From Trichoplax sp. H2 (taxonomy: Eukaryota; Placozoa; Uniplacotomia; Trichoplacea): DNA of 64,000 nt. The stretch is taken from positions 744,001-808,000 of the forward strand of contig NOWV01000017.1 of NCBI GenBank assembly GCA_003344405.1, in the 5' to 3' direction. Below are positions 1-15,069 of this stretch, piece by piece; the stretch's first letter is position 1, and every line of letters starts with the position of its first letter. The position numbers were made by a program, and so were the translations under genes. Below the pieces are notes generated by a model. It was not told the DNA's origin. It saw nothing but the letters and a program-made list of their open reading frames with translations, and did no database searches.

Positions 1-979
1 ATAATGGAACAGGCATAGAACTAAAAATAAAATCGACTAAAGTATTTACGAAAGTAGTTTATGCCGACTGAATCGCAGTAACTCACATGAGTTATACAGT
101 ATTATCATCGATATTGCGCTAAGCAATGAGACACATCATCACGGCATACTTGAAAGTCTATTCTGAATAAAGAAATAAGTTACGCATGTTATCTTCTAAT
201 AAAGTATGTCAGCATGTATTTACAATAACATTGGACCGATACAAATATATTTCAAACCATACAGATCTACTATTGACAACACAAGATTGGATACAAGATA
301 CTACAAGCATTCCATAAACATCTTAATCTATCTCGATTTTAAAAGTATTACAAGCGTACGCGTACAGTTATACTGTAAAATTCTAACCCAGTCCACAAGA
401 TATACCGATAACATAATTTGCCTACATTTGTATTCGTATGATGATTGACTTTGCGACACAACTATTACAAAATATATTTCACAGGATGGCTAAAGTAATC
501 GCACATTTAGCGTCATAAATCCATACAAAATATTAGACGCAGATGCTAGTCAAAACACGCAAAACAATACCAAAAAGTAAGCATCATCGCCAATCGATAA
601 AAATAGAATTCATAATCTAAATTTCATAATTTGATGACTTGAAGGTTTTCAACTCAGTCTAAATTGAGCGAATGGTACGATGTATTATTTTTACCAGTGT
701 TAACACTGCACTTTAGCCAAGTTAACATTCTGCAATAACGTAACATTAATAACACAACAGGACAATAAGGACGATTTGAATTCTACAACACGAAATAAAT
801 TAATGAATATCAATAACTAAAGATAAATGACAGTGGTCATGAATTAGAAAGCCATAGTACCACAAATGTACGTACAGTAAAAAGTTCGCGCTGCACATCA
901 AAAAAGAGCCGAATTTAGTAATCATTTAATTTACGTTCAACAGCAAAGGGTACACATATTCGATTATACAGTAGCAAGA
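1..979. other. intergenic, no gene seen
   Basis: AT-rich sequence 3' of DCTN5. An 80-codon open frame at 206-448 has no recognisable family, no splice context and biased composition, so I treat it as chance. It probably includes the DCTN5 3' UTR. Confidence 0.5.
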
Positions 980-2641
<1,662 letters not shown>

Positions 2642-3682
2642 TCTATGACTAGTTTTAATTAATGACTGATCGTTTTGCACATCCTCCACCAGAAAATCTC
2701 TTTTTAATTTTAAAAAATTTGTGAATAACAATATGACTAGGTAATATTTCTATTGCCTAATATCTGGCCTATACGTATCAGTCTACGCAACTATTCTAAT
2801 CAAGATCAGCCAAGTCCCGCAATGGCAGGATATGAGGTGAAAATACTTCCAAAGCGAATGAAGAAAGTGTAAGATAAACCACCAATGTCGAAATATTGAT
2901 TTCCCAGCCGTATGCAGTCGTGTCGAGGATAATGGCGCTATCGCAGCTGAAATCGTTCAATTGAGAATGAAACAATTCAAATTTAAGTCTAAAATGTGAT
3001 TTAGAACAACTCGTCTACTAATTTCGATGATAGCAGGAAAATAAAATGAAATTCATAGCAGCTAAACTAACTCGTGGAGGATTGCTGGAGAAGAAGCAAC
3101 TAAGTCTTGTCCTCCTCCTACAGCAGCAATTTGATGTAGTATGCTCGATACATACGAGAGTAAAGCAGAGCACAGTATAGCACCAATGATAGGCGTCGAT
3201 GAACGTAAGACATGGAGGGCTCGATTTTGATGCCTATGGACTGGGTATAGTGTTAGTATAGTGTATCAAATGCTCACTCCTGTAAGCAAATACACTACGA
3301 ATCTATACTAAGCCTGTAGTATAATCGTATCCATGTTATACAGCAACATTCTCCGTGGATCATCAAGCCGATTAATGATGATGCAGCTACTTCGTTATTG
3401 CAAGAGCTCTCTATAACATATACAAGCGAATAACCACTTTAATCGAGCACCATGATGTTGTTCATTACTTCTTCATCTGTTGGATCATCGTAGAATTGGA
3501 GGTATCAATTGCGATCATACGAATTTAGATTAAATCCAAGTCGTTCATGATCATCCATTCATTGCAAGACTGGACCTCGTATCTGTTTAAACCATCGTTG
3601 AAATTGACATAGATACCGAAAGATTTCAATCTCCTTCAGTAGAAACTAATACATTCCCATAATTTAGCAGGCAAATTCACAA
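2642..3682. promoter_or_regulatory. divergent intergenic region DCTN5/PIGX
   Basis: 1.04 kb between the two start codons, expected to hold both promoters and 5' UTRs. I see no TATA-like box that I would defend and none of the GTACTGTAC arrays found in other divergent promoters of this window. Confidence 0.4.
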
Positions 3683-5868
3683 ATGGCAGTACTACATCGA
3701 TATAGAATGATTTATATTTTATTATCCATTGTCATTGGCATATCGATTACTAATTGCACCCACAATTTACGTCAACATGATTCCCATCCCATGCAAAATT
3801 CACCGCTATATCCAGGTAACTCATTGCTCTAGGATGCACCTTGATGGTGATAATTTCTTCTCATTTGTAAATTGAAGTGATTAGAGACTGAAACTTAATA
3901 CTTATGCCTATCTTGATTAAATCTTGTGTATGGAATAGTTTATCAGCATCTACTATACACTATATGTACATTGATAGGTTAGCCTGTATCAAAATTTCTC
4001 ATACGTATCATCTAATCTATTGCGTGTATATGTATTAATTTATTTGATAGATAAAAGAGACGATGGTTGTCATAAAGATGAGAATAAAAACTTAGCCTCT
4101 ATCGATCGATCTGCAGCACTGGAAGGTTTTCATAGGTGCATTCATTTATAAAATAGCCTAGTCGTGTTAATTGTTATTCATTCAGAATAATGTTATGGAA
4201 TGCTTTTGTGGTAATGTTATGTAATTTAGCTCGATACAGTATACCAAACGGTCATGAGTGCTTCAACTAACTGTAAATCAAAGTATACAGTATCATGTAC
4301 ATTAATAATAAGACGATATTGCCATCAATCTGAAAACTCGAATACTATAGTTGGAAAGCAACGAATCCAACAAAAATGTCGACACACTAATTTATAGAGT
4401 CAAGGATGAATAACAAATATTTAAAGTGTACTCTTAAAAGCTATCATAGCAATAACTTGCACTCTTAAACATATACCCTTACAATTACTGATCACCATCT
4501 ACTACGTCCATAATAATCATTATCATGTAGGGATTTAATAACCAAAATCAACTTTCGCTCCGAGGTTAAGTCAAATTTAACTTCATTTTCCGATCAATGC
4601 TCATTATTACTGGTAGAAAGGTTACCAACGGGTATTTATGTCGATTTAGACCAGGTTTTAATAGTATAAAATATCACTCTCATATAATTAATTGAAATTG
4701 AAAGAGAACCAACCTATTCTCTTCGCTATTTCTTAAAATTAGTTTATGCTCTTCATTTTATAGGTAGCAGAAATGGAAAGGCTACTTAAAGATATCTCGG
4801 TATATATTCAAATAAATATATCTATTATACGCACAATTTTAATCCAAAATCATATTTCAGTCCGTAATTTAAATCTTAAGTAATTACTATTGCTACAGGT
4901 TATATCTTCTGACAGAATCGATGTCGAAAAACCTGCTCATTTATCAACGGAGCATTTACTCCTGGTATATGCAAGAATAAACCCAATTACTGACGTAAGG
5001 TAAGTCGCGTCTTTTATTGCTGTTATCATTTTCCTTCCGTTTCCGTTAAATTTTTATCGTCATTCATTACTTAATTTGCTTCAAATAAAATGTAGTAGAA
5101 ATACGCGTATTCGTGTCATAGATGTAACTGATTTAAGTGACATGATTACATCGTTGTCATTAATTAAACAATACGACGTATAACCCCCTTGATGACAATA
5201 AATGATAAAAACGTTTTAACCGCAATTATAATTTTTAATCTTGTAATTTTGAACGGAAATACTTGCAATAGATCTACTAAGGTCTCACTTCCAATCCACC
5301 TACGTTATCACCTACCCCAGGATGACTGGTATGGCTACACAGAAGTTGTTATGCCTCGTCCAATGTTAATACTTATCCATTGTGATAAAGGTTAGCAATT
5401 GCTTAAACTCCAATTTCCAGTAAATCAATCGGCTGTTAACAACCAGACACTGCTAAATAACCTCTTGGTCAATTTATATATATTTAGAACTACCGGAATT
5501 CCAGTGTCAACCTAAATATACAGCTCCATGCAGCAATTCGAATAAGAGTTCTTGCGTTTGGAATCTCCTTTATGTGTGTATATACCCCTTATAACAAATA
5601 TCTGCAGGCACTTAATTATTTACACTATTGATTACTGAACCTTGTTTTTATGCACGAACTTCAGGATAATGAAAATGAAGATTCAGCCAATGAAATTATT
5701 CTTAAGGTACCTGTTGGAATTGTGAAGCATGGAGTTTTAGTCTCAATTGGAACGATTATTTCTGCAATTGCTGGAACAATTATTTTAATTATAGCTATAA
5801 GAAATGCATTCAGCGGAAAGGCAACGTACAAAGACAGTAATTACGTTTTAAAATCAAAAGTGCAGTAG
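3683..5868 (+). CDS. PIGX: PIG-X, GPI mannosyltransferase I subunit, seven exons
   Basis: PIG-X stabilises PIG-M, the ER enzyme adding the first mannose to GPI precursors. Exons: 3683-3815, 4051-4135, 4531-4654, 4899-4999, 5272-5390, 5488-5573, 5665-5868; all phases agree and give about 282 aa. Seen: ATG followed by a hydrophobic signal peptide (MIYILLSIVIGISITNC), the EGFHRDLITKINF motif, RLPTGIYVDLDQ, VSLPIHLRYHLP, a cysteine-bearing lumenal segment (SSCVWNLLY), KVPVG, and one C-terminal membrane span (VLVSIGTIISAIAGTIIL) with a short cytosolic tail. This is the type I topology of the PIG-X/Pbn1 family. An ordinary ATG is used here. The neighbours have no GPI role. Confidence 0.93.
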
Positions 5869-6427
5869 CTAAGTTATTTATATAACTCGCTTATATGCAA
5901 TCAATTTGTTACGGAGGTCAATTAACAAATATGTATATTTTTATAAATAGTATACAAATTAGACTCGTCTTTAATTGTATGAGTTGATCATATTCATCAC
6001 ACGTATTTCAAGGCCCTATGGCGTAAACATTCAAAGAATCCAATTTATTTGTAATAGTAAAGATAAAATGTTTACAATTTCAGATCGATATCATCTATAG
6101 AGATTATGATCATTTTCATAAATTGTATTATTATAATAAAAGATGTTAATGCAAACTATAACCGAAGATCATAACACTATCACATTTTAATTATCTTCGT
6201 AGTAATTTCAAAGTGAGTAAAAATCGTGGTAACCGTTTAATAATCAAAAAGATTTTACATGATTGATGTATGTATTTGTCTTAGTACGAGATATAAATAC
6301 TTGAATTTACAGCAACTTAGCGCCATTCGTATAATTATGATATTGTGTTACTGCAAATTGTAGCTAAAAATTTCGAAAGTCATGCAATTAACACTACTTT
6401 AGCCCTAAATACAAACGCTGGATCAGA
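5869..6427. other. convergent 3' region PIGX / HhH-motif gene
   Basis: Contains the 3' UTRs of two convergent genes; an AATAAA lies near 6137 on the plus strand. No coding signal seen. Confidence 0.4.
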
Positions 6428-8289
6428 TTAAGTTTTCAACATTTTCGTAATTAATTGCTGACCATCTCCGTCAGCTTTTCGTTTGTTTACGTTTTCAAGA
6501 GGAATATTAAATTTAGTAGAAATTTCAGCTGCCCAGAGAGCTAGTTCTACTTTATGAGCGTTCCAGTTGTCTGATTCTTCTATAAAAGGTAACAAAGTGT
6601 TGTTGAATTCAGTGTGCAGCTTAGAGTATACCTGTCTGTAAAGTTACATGGATAGATGTATCTTCCTGTCACAAGTATAGTGTATGATTCCTAAGTTGAC
6701 TAAAGTATCCACACTGGCGCAAACGTATGCAATCGTTTTTAAACGCATACACGGATCTAAAGGAAGCGATACCTAACATTTATATTGTACCTATTTACGG
6801 AATGATATACTGCAGTAGTAATACCGCAATCACTAAGTAATAAAATCGATGAATATATAAAATTATCGGGATTCTCATTCCATAATATATATATCTATAT
6901 ATATAATATTTATCACTAACCCGCCTTATTTAATTTTTTGGCACGATCAACTATCTTTTGTGTATACTTGTTAAAATATGATATATCGTATTTGATCATT
7001 CCAAGGCTAGCCACCCCAGCCATCGATTCATCAGCCATGAATGGAACGGATTCAGGACATGCAGCACATAAAATTGCTTACAAGTTTAAGTGGTAGTAAC
7101 TTAATTAGACTATGGCATGAAATTATATTTAAAGTAGGTGATCAACTTCGTTGTATATAATGATTTAAATTCTAAATTTCACTAGTGTAAATAGCTTGTA
7201 TTACTGTTGTTGCTTACCGGATGCAGTCGCTGGGCCGACAGCTTTTAGTTCTGTAAGCTTATTGCAAGCAGCTAGTCTATCGGGTAATTTACTAAACGCT
7301 TCCTTCGAAATATCAATAACTTGTTTATCTTCATTTTTCTTGATCATTTGACCTAATCCAGGTCTAAATTTACCTCGCTAAACATTACGAATAATAGCGT
7401 CAACTTATAACTTCGTATGCTACTATTTTCCTTGTTCCTTATAAAAATGTATTCTAAGTGACGGTGATAAGCAAAGTTGAGTTGACTAACCGAGAGTTTC
7501 CATTCCATTAATTTTACTAGCTCACTTTTTAGTATATGTTTCTCTTTCCTTTTATTGATAGCCTTAGGTAGTTGATTTTGATACCTGGTCATAGTAAAAG
7601 TACGAACACATACATAGAATGTATTTTTATATCACGATAAAATATGATATGGAATATGAATGAATATACTGTGCAATTTGCAAATTTATTAATCACAACT
7701 TGTGCTGTAAATATAGTTATTATTGCAAATCATTTTGCAACAAATAGCTGACGACTATTATAATTACATTTGACATGATACAGAATTCAGACTACAAAGT
7801 GCACTTTAAGATCACGATCCAAGATCACATCACATGGAATTTGTTACTGCACAATCGATAAAGATAAATGCAACAATCGACAAGCCGTACACATTTCAAC
7901 GTGTGAACTACTAATGTCTACGCGAACTGGTATTTACAGTTAATGGATGAAAATAAAGTAAAGCTACAGATACAAATGTTCAATAGATTTATTTGCTGTA
8001 TATATGAATTGTATATTAGTGCCTGTATAATGTGTTAAGATCGTTCGATTGCATTCAAAGGTACTCTTTCAGCTCAAATAAGCAGCCGAAAGTGTTTAGC
8101 GTTCATACAGCAGTTATCATATGCACACTAGCCATATAGTCCTCCTTACCAGTTATCTAAAGCTACGACATCAGCCCTTGGTTTTCGATTTCCAGTAGCA
8201 GTAAATCTTGCTTTTAGAACATCCTCGTACCTAGACAACGCTACTGTCCATTGAGTTAAATCGTCACTCTCGTAAAGTGCAGCAGCCAT
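6428..8289 (-). CDS. conserved eukaryotic protein with helix-hairpin-helix-like motif, function unknown
   Basis: Exons (minus): 8289-8150, 7584-7491, 7377-7218, 7076-6921 (or to 6925), about 6632-6428; about 250 aa. The start MAAALYESDDLTQW is in good context and the stop is TAA at 6430-6428. Recognisable family features are a RYEDVLKAR helix, LDNWYQNQLPKAI, LVKLMEWKL followed by RGKFRP, and the glycine motif LKAVGPATASAIL, which resembles the HhH hairpin of DNA glycosylases; then FMADESM and a C-terminal LALWAAE helix. I recall this arrangement as a widespread uncharacterised family and know no proven activity. The exon 4/5 junction is odd: the GT donor at 6920 leaves the wrong phase, while a GC donor at 6924 restores it. 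It shares a divergent promoter with the repair gene NTHL1, which is suggestive only. Confidence 0.75.
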
Positions 8290-9048
8290 AATGATATGGA
8301 CTAACTACTGTAATGACTGTCAGCAACAGGTATAAACGTATAAACTATGTGCTAGAAAATAAAGAGCTAATGCTAGTAGTGCATCCAAAAAATCATCGAA
8401 ATTACTAACAGCAATCCAATCTAGACCTGATTCCAATCCAATCAAAGCTATCAAAAAGATTACGGTCCAGAATCCTGACGTCCGATGACTATGAGCAAAT
8501 TTCCCTTTACATCTCCCGCCAAAATATGCGCGTGCTCATTTCGTCTATCAGGTTGTCAATAAAGGAAGAAACAATTTTTCCTTCTTAATTCTATTATGAA
8601 AAGTCAGTAAAACTCTTTGACCGTAGAGTGAATATACGTCATTACAAGCTATACTGGGTTAGGTAAGTTAGCATTCTATGATTCAATCTCGTCCATTAAA
8701 TTGCCAGTTCGTCCATCTCCTAAAGCCAGGGAAAATCCATACTGTGCAGTGTGCACTATGCTGAGATATTCCTTTGCCTGCACGATGCATACAGTGTACA
8801 GTACAATACTGTACAGTACTGTACTGTACTGATAGACTAGACATTGACTCGATGTTACAGTACATACTGTTACTATGCACTGTACACGTGCATGCTAATG
8901 TTTATTTACAGTTGGGCCCAAATGTAGAAAAGCAGAGCTGCAACTGTTACAAACTCAAGCAGTAAATAGATTACTGTCTAACCTTTAGTATCTTGTAATT
9001 TAATTTCCACCGACTACAGTAGTGCCGATGCACGTGCAATAAAAGCTT
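8290..9048. promoter_or_regulatory. divergent promoter region (HhH gene / NTHL1) with palindromic array
   Basis: 759 bp between two opposed start codons. It holds a dense run of GTACAGTACTGTAC-type pentamers at about 8786-8880. Short open frames on both strands here are by-products of this repeat. Confidence 0.5.
8786..8880. repeat. GTACAGTAC/GTACTGTAC palindromic array
   Basis: Overlapping TACAG and TACTG pentamers in both orientations make a self-complementary tract able to form hairpins. The same unit recurs at 15.35, 21.3, 21.8, 22.36, 49.43 and 59.5 kb. Confidence 0.85.
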
Positions 9049-10810
9049 ATGTTATATGTGCCGACAAATTTCTTTTGCACATTGCCAAGGTTAAGTCGAC
9101 TGATTTGGAATATGGCAGAAAGCGCATCTCTTCATGCTCGACCTGAGCTGCACAATGCAAGAGCAGGTCGAAGAAAACACCTCGATATTCAATATGAAAA
9201 TGATCCCATCAAAAAAGTTAAAGGTCCAAGTCCTATTGCTAGAAAAAAACGTGTCGAGAAGGTACAAAAGCAACATGTTGATAAGGGTGAAAAGCCCTCT
9301 TGGGAGCCAAAAAACTGGCATTTACAACTGCAAAATATAAGAGAAATGCGAAAAGCTAAGGACGCTCCTGTAGATACGATGGGCTGCTCTGAATTATCGG
9401 ATAGATCCGAATCTGTAGAGGTACGAGTATATACTCGTCTACGCGTATGCAATCTTTAATTTTTTCATGCTGTACTTGAGGAGTTTCTGATACTGAGCTA
9501 GCCTGAAATGATGAACTATGGATTACTGTACTGCAAAGAAACCTAGTAGTCTATGGTATTGCCTAAATGATACCAGATGCTTACTTTGGAGCAATTCGCG
9601 TATAAAAATTTTACTTTTGCATAGCTAATTTTCAGTATACAACTACCTTACTTTTGATGGCATGGCAAATCACTCAATAGTAAATTTTAAATTCTGTATG
9701 TAATATTTACGACGCACTCTTGTCCTGCAATCATTAAACACTGAAAGCAGACTGCATGTCCGAATTGTGTATTGCAAACTTACGTATACGCGTATGATCA
9801 ACATCTCTCAATAATTTCTTGTATCGGATATTCTGGAATTCACTGTACTGTACAGGTGCAAAGATACCAGATCTTAATCTCCTTAATGCTATCCAGCCAA
9901 ACTAAAGACCAAATCACTGCAGCAGCCATGCATAGGCTCAAAAATCATGGTTTAACCATGGATAATGTTATGGCTACCTCGGACAAACAATTGGGAGAAT
10001 TAATTTTCCCAGTCGGATTTTGGCAAGTAATACTCACATGCAATAATTTTAGTATCAGTAATTGTTGAGGTAGTTAGCTTAAGGTACCGGACCTGATGCA
10101 TTTAAACTTATCTAATTAATACTCGGCAACAGAAATTTTATCAGTCTTTAAGTGTTGTACCTTATTGCTTATCCATTCTTATGTACTGTATTATTATTCA
10201 TCAGAGAAAAGTACAATATATTAAAAGGACTACAGCAATGTTAATCGAAAAGTACAACAAGGATATCCCACCGACGCTGGATGAATTGAAGGCACTGCCT
10301 GGGATCGGACCTAAAATGGCTCATTTAATAATGCTTTCAGCATGGAATTCGGTTGTCGGTATTGGTGTGGATACACATGTCCATCGTATCTCCAATCGCC
10401 TAAAGTGGGTAAAGAAACCGACTACTGACCCAGAGAAAACAAGAATAGCTTTAGAAGAATGGTTACCGAGGTATGATAGATTTGTAGCTGACGTCAGCAT
10501 AACCTAAAGGAATTGGGATTGAATCAATTTTATTCAATTCGATCCAAGCTTACTAAGTACATTGTAATATACTGTAGTAAAGATAAATGTACTTTATCAG
10601 TATGCTGTACAATACTGAATCAGCTTTAAATAAAACTACTTGATAACTCAATGGGATTACCAGTATGATCTTCCTGTTTTTAGAAATGAGTGGAGAGAAA
10701 TAAATTGCTTAATGGTTGGGTTTGGTCAAACTATATGTCTGCCTATTAATCCATTATGCGATAATTGCCTTAACAAGCCTATCTGCCCGTACGGCAAAAG
10801 AGGAAGATAG
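9049..10810 (+). CDS. NTHL1: endonuclease III-like DNA glycosylase/AP lyase
   Basis: Removes oxidised pyrimidines and nicks the strand in base-excision repair, in nucleus and mitochondria. Exons: 9049-9420, 9856-10026, 10205-10470, 10684-10810; in phase, 311 aa (human about 304-312). Seen: [25 protein letters not shown], shared with animal NTHL1 and split here only by my listing limit; [13 protein letters not shown]; the Hh[11 protein letters not shown] with catalytic lysine at residue 218; [10 protein letters not shown] with catalytic Asp at 237; and the iron-sulfur cluster C-x6-C-x2-C-x5-C at the C-terminus. Start: ATG 9049 adds a basic, hydrophobic leader (LPRLSRLIW) that could target mitochondria; ATG 9112 in the same frame gives [14 protein letters not shown], so two isoforms are possible. 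Confidence 0.96.
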
Positions 10811-11932
10811 AGCAAGATTTGCTACATGCACATATCTTTTAAAATCGTCGATACTTAAAGTCTCTTTATTTGTAATTGATAAAATCAATGGCCTTAAACG
10901 TAATTGTTGAGATCAACGGTTAAGTTATCCAGGTGTTACTTCAGCAGTAAATTGGTTAATCAATATAATGAATAACATTTACTGTAACAATGAAAAATGT
11001 ATGACGCTGCCATAGATCGATTCTGAAAAATGATTATTATCTCTTGATTAATCAACCAAAAATATCGTTGTGTCTTACTTTATTGATAGAGTCACCTGTT
11101 TTATATCATTTTCGCTATAGACTTCATTATTATAGCCTCTGATGCGTATTTATGCTGTACAATGCTTGCTTTACGATATCCGTTTTATCTATGGTACATG
11201 CATCTTCAAGACTGCTACGTAATTGTGTATCTGTATGAATACTGTACTTTGGCATTCGATCACACTATATCAATGCTGTACGGTGGATTGTAGACTAGTA
11301 GATTCTTTGTTCACAAATTGCCCAGCTCTATTAATTATTGCAAAAGACGATAACTACGGTAAGTTGAACCAATCTAATTAAAGAAAAATACAATATACGG
11401 TATGTTTTCCACCTATTCTATATTCGATTCGAAATTTCGAAGATTCAATTCATTTTTCATTATTGTCGCATGTTGCTTGTTAATTCCTAAAAAGTTTTCT
11501 TTTACTGTATTTGATGGCTAGTCATACAGTACTGTATACGAGTGATGTAGGCTATCTAGCTGGGATATAGTATGCGTATATCGACAACAAAATGTGTGCG
11601 GACCAACATTTTGTAGGGGTCTGGTGCAAATTTTCATAAATTACTATGTTCTGAGGTGTCTAGTACAAACGTTATTTATTACAACACAATGTCATTTGAT
11701 AATATTATTTTCAGTATAGCGCAAGGTAAATCAGTCATATGAGACTATTGTTATAGTTTATTGTTCATACTCTCACCCAATTTTCCATACAGAATTGCAG
11801 ATATGTAAATCTTTACAACCACTCAAATCATTTAATTTCTGTGTAACACTGTAGTGCGTAAACATACACTTAGAAAAATTACCATTACTTTTTCTGCATT
11901 ATGATCGACTCAAATAATTTTACTTCACAGGG
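10811..11932. other. convergent 3' region NTHL1 / PDAP1
   Basis: 1.1 kb between two convergent stop codons. AT-rich, no supported gene; it should contain both 3' UTRs. Confidence 0.4.
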
Positions 11933-14900
11933 CTACTTTTTGCTTGTAGTCCTACCAGAATCTTTCGTAGTAGTTGACTTCTTTTCTTCAGCTGCCTTTT
12001 TCGATGCTTCACGCTCCTTAGCCTTTGCCTCTCTTTCCTTCCTAATTATAGCTAAGCGGGCTAAATCAGCACGAGCTTCTTCTGTTTTGCCTTCGGCTCG
12101 TAATTTTTCATATTTTATGCGATCTTGTTGGCGTTTAATCTCTTCTCTAAAAACGAATTTTACATGTATAGCGCCTAGTTAGTATTTTGTAAGACTGAGA
12201 AAATGAATTTAAACCATATTCACTCTTTGCAATGGTCAAATTCATGTAAAATTATGCCAATGTAAATACAGGATAGCATGTTACCTTTCTCGTCTCGATA
12301 ATTCGACCTTGGGGGCAGCATCTGTATCTAACTGACTAACTTTTTTCACTTTAGCTTGTGCTCTATTCGGATTTTCTATATCAATTAAGCCTTCTACACC
12401 TTTAGCCTTTGAGGAACCCTAGGTATGAGAAGACAGTTACTGTGTTAGAGTGTGTGACATCACAACATAATTTAGGTGATAGAACAATTGTAATATTTAT
12501 GTATAAACAGTCAAATTCCTTCCTTTTTATTAAATCTACTCGTGTACAAAGCCGAAGCAAATTTGTTAATGATTTAATAAATTTTTTCAATGAATTAGTT
12601 AATCATTCAAACTATAAATATCACTATTTTTATATGCTAGTGTGTGTCAGAATTTTGTATTCTGAATAAGAATAGGAAATTGCACCTTGAGCGCCAATTT
12701 TGAACTTACATTGTTCTGATAACATACAATGCAATGAACTCTGCAAACACTTACTTCTTCGCCGCTAGAATTACCACTTTCTTCATCTTCTTCTTCATCA
12801 CTTCCTGGTGGTAAATCACGATTCTGTATACCAATGGAAATATGAAAGAACCTAGTTTTAAAATTTTAACTAGGAAATAACACACACCAGCTAATAATAA
12901 CCATATACGTAGGCTGAAGGATGTCTTTTTAAAAGTAAAAATTAGAAAAATACTAAAGCTCATATATTGTTACATAATTAAAATTATCTTTAGCAATACA
13001 ACATTTTAGTATATTGTTACTGTGTAACTTGTATACTAATTTTGCAATATACGTACGAGTAGTACATACATATCATGAATACATAAAAATCATCCATTTT
13101 TACATTTGTAAAAGTCTTCTGCTGTTTCGTTCACATTATCCTATCTGATTAGGATTACAATAGCAGTACTCAGACCGTAAATATTAGATTGCTTATAAAG
13201 CAGAGATGATACGATGGGATGATTCGACAGAAATGGGTGTTACAGTGGTAGCTACAACCCAGACTGAGTTTACAGATGATTATTAGTTACACATCACCAT
13301 TACAGCTCAAGGGACACGCTACATTAAGTAAAATTATAAATTAATCAATTCTTTCAACAATTTCATGCAATTATAGTCGATCTCAGTGAATTCTGTCTTA
13401 GATAGTAATTTAAGAATTTATCAACCAATATCAACAAGAAACTAATAGCAAATGTATAACATTTATTACGTAATCTTCCTACTCTACAGTAGAATAAGAT
13501 CGCACTATTTCTAACAATGTTATTGCTTATCATTAGAGGGGTGTGCTAGCAGTAGTTTAGCTGTGATTCTAGATAGAAAAGTGGTACAAATTGCAATCTA
13601 ATTGTATACAATAAATAGTAATATCTGAATGGCATCGAATATTACTTTTTTATTTTATAGTGGGAAATTCTACTGTATGAAGAAGTATAGTTTAACCTAA
13701 TTTAATTAAAAAAGTAGTAAGTTAATATAAAACATTTTGCGTATAGTATAAGGTTGTTGTCGTTTTTTTGTAGTGAACTTGATGAGCATTACATACTTGA
13801 CAGCTGGATGTATGGGTTTGCTAGTATAAATATTTATAATTGTCCATTTTGGCTTACTATAATTACTGGAAGATTCGAACAAAAATGAGATCAAGTTACT
13901 TACTTGTTGCGGTTTCAGCTCTTCTGGTTCGGTAGCATAAACCCTTCGTTTACCTTTATGTGATTTTCCTTTCGCTAGTAGATAGAGCAGTATAAAAAGA
14001 AGAGACAACGATCATAATATTAGTAAGTAAAAAGCAGATTATTTGCATAAACATTAAAATTTGCTTGAAATATGATAGCTAATGTAGTGGATACTAATAT
14101 TAGTGATAACTGTTCTTATTTATCACACATCGTATCACACATACTGCTAATCCATTTACGCAACATGCAAAATATCAGGAAAACAGTTAATTATGCAAAG
14201 TGTCAAGGAGATTCTTCTTCAGGTGAATGAATTTAAAACCCTAATAGGTTAAGTGAAATGCTCAGGAATATAGAATGTAATTTTTCTTGATCAAGATACA
14301 TTCATACTTTGTATGACTGTTGTTTTTAACGCTATCATCATTTTCAATACAAGCTATATCAAGGAAATCCTTTTTACTTTAAAGAGTATACTTATTAAGA
14401 TCTATATACTTCTGGTGGAGACTTTACTTAGTTACACTACAATTTGATTAGAGTCATTATTAATTTAGTTGATTAATAGTGTACAGATTACGCGTATCAG
14501 CAGAGATAGTAAAAACATTATGGCTGATCGCTATTATAAGACTACTTAGGACATGTAGCAGTTCATGTTGTTAAAGTAGTAAAGATTGATTATCAACTTA
14601 TTAAGACTGCAATTCTCGACTATACTGTACTACAGTACAAGATTGTATAGGAATACTTGGGGAGGAATCTCCAAAATCGACCTACTATAAAATCTGTTGA
14701 ATGTCTAAGAATCTAAGCAAGCGTTGTGCCATTTCAAGACAAAGCCATTCGCAGCATGGATAGGATGATTATATTATTTTAGCTCATACTTTTGGACTTG
14801 TTTTGAACCACAGCATCCTATCATCCAATTTGCTTAGCAATGCTGACGTTTAAGTCAACTGTGGAAAGCAAATGTGTCTATTACAGTGGGCATTTTGTTG

Positions 14901-15069
14901 CTTTCAAAATTTAGAATGCAATTCACATCCACCATTGAAATACCGGTGCTAAGAGCAGACAGGATACTACTACTCTACTCTACTCAATACGATCCATTGA
15001 TCACTGCAAAACCGCGATAAAAATACCAATAATAACCTACAATAGACGCCGTAACTTACATTTTGGCAT
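11933..15069 (-). CDS. PDAP1: 28 kDa heat- and acid-stable phosphoprotein (PDAP1)
   Basis: PDAP1 is a small, highly charged, mostly disordered cytosolic phosphoprotein linked to PDGF-A binding and casein kinase II phosphorylation. Exons (minus): 15069-15060, 13974-13904, 12823-12755, 12418-12285, 12146-11933; phases agree, 165 aa (human 181). The first coding exon is only 10 nt, ATGCCAAAAT before GTAAGT, and joins to give [14 protein letters not shown], matching the family's basic MPKGGRKGGHKGR start. Also seen: an acidic run ([10 protein letters not shown]), the family core [37 protein letters not shown], and a coiled-coil/basic tail with [18 protein letters not shown]. The coding exons span 3.1 kb because of long first and second introns. 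Confidence 0.94.

Noticed and set aside
206-448. 80-codon open frame, plus strand
   Set aside because: No family resemblance or splice context, composition typical of AT-rich noncoding sequence.
9091-9452. Minus-strand and second plus-strand open frames over NTHL1 exon 1
   Set aside because: Shadows of the NTHL1 exon, which has clear family conservation.
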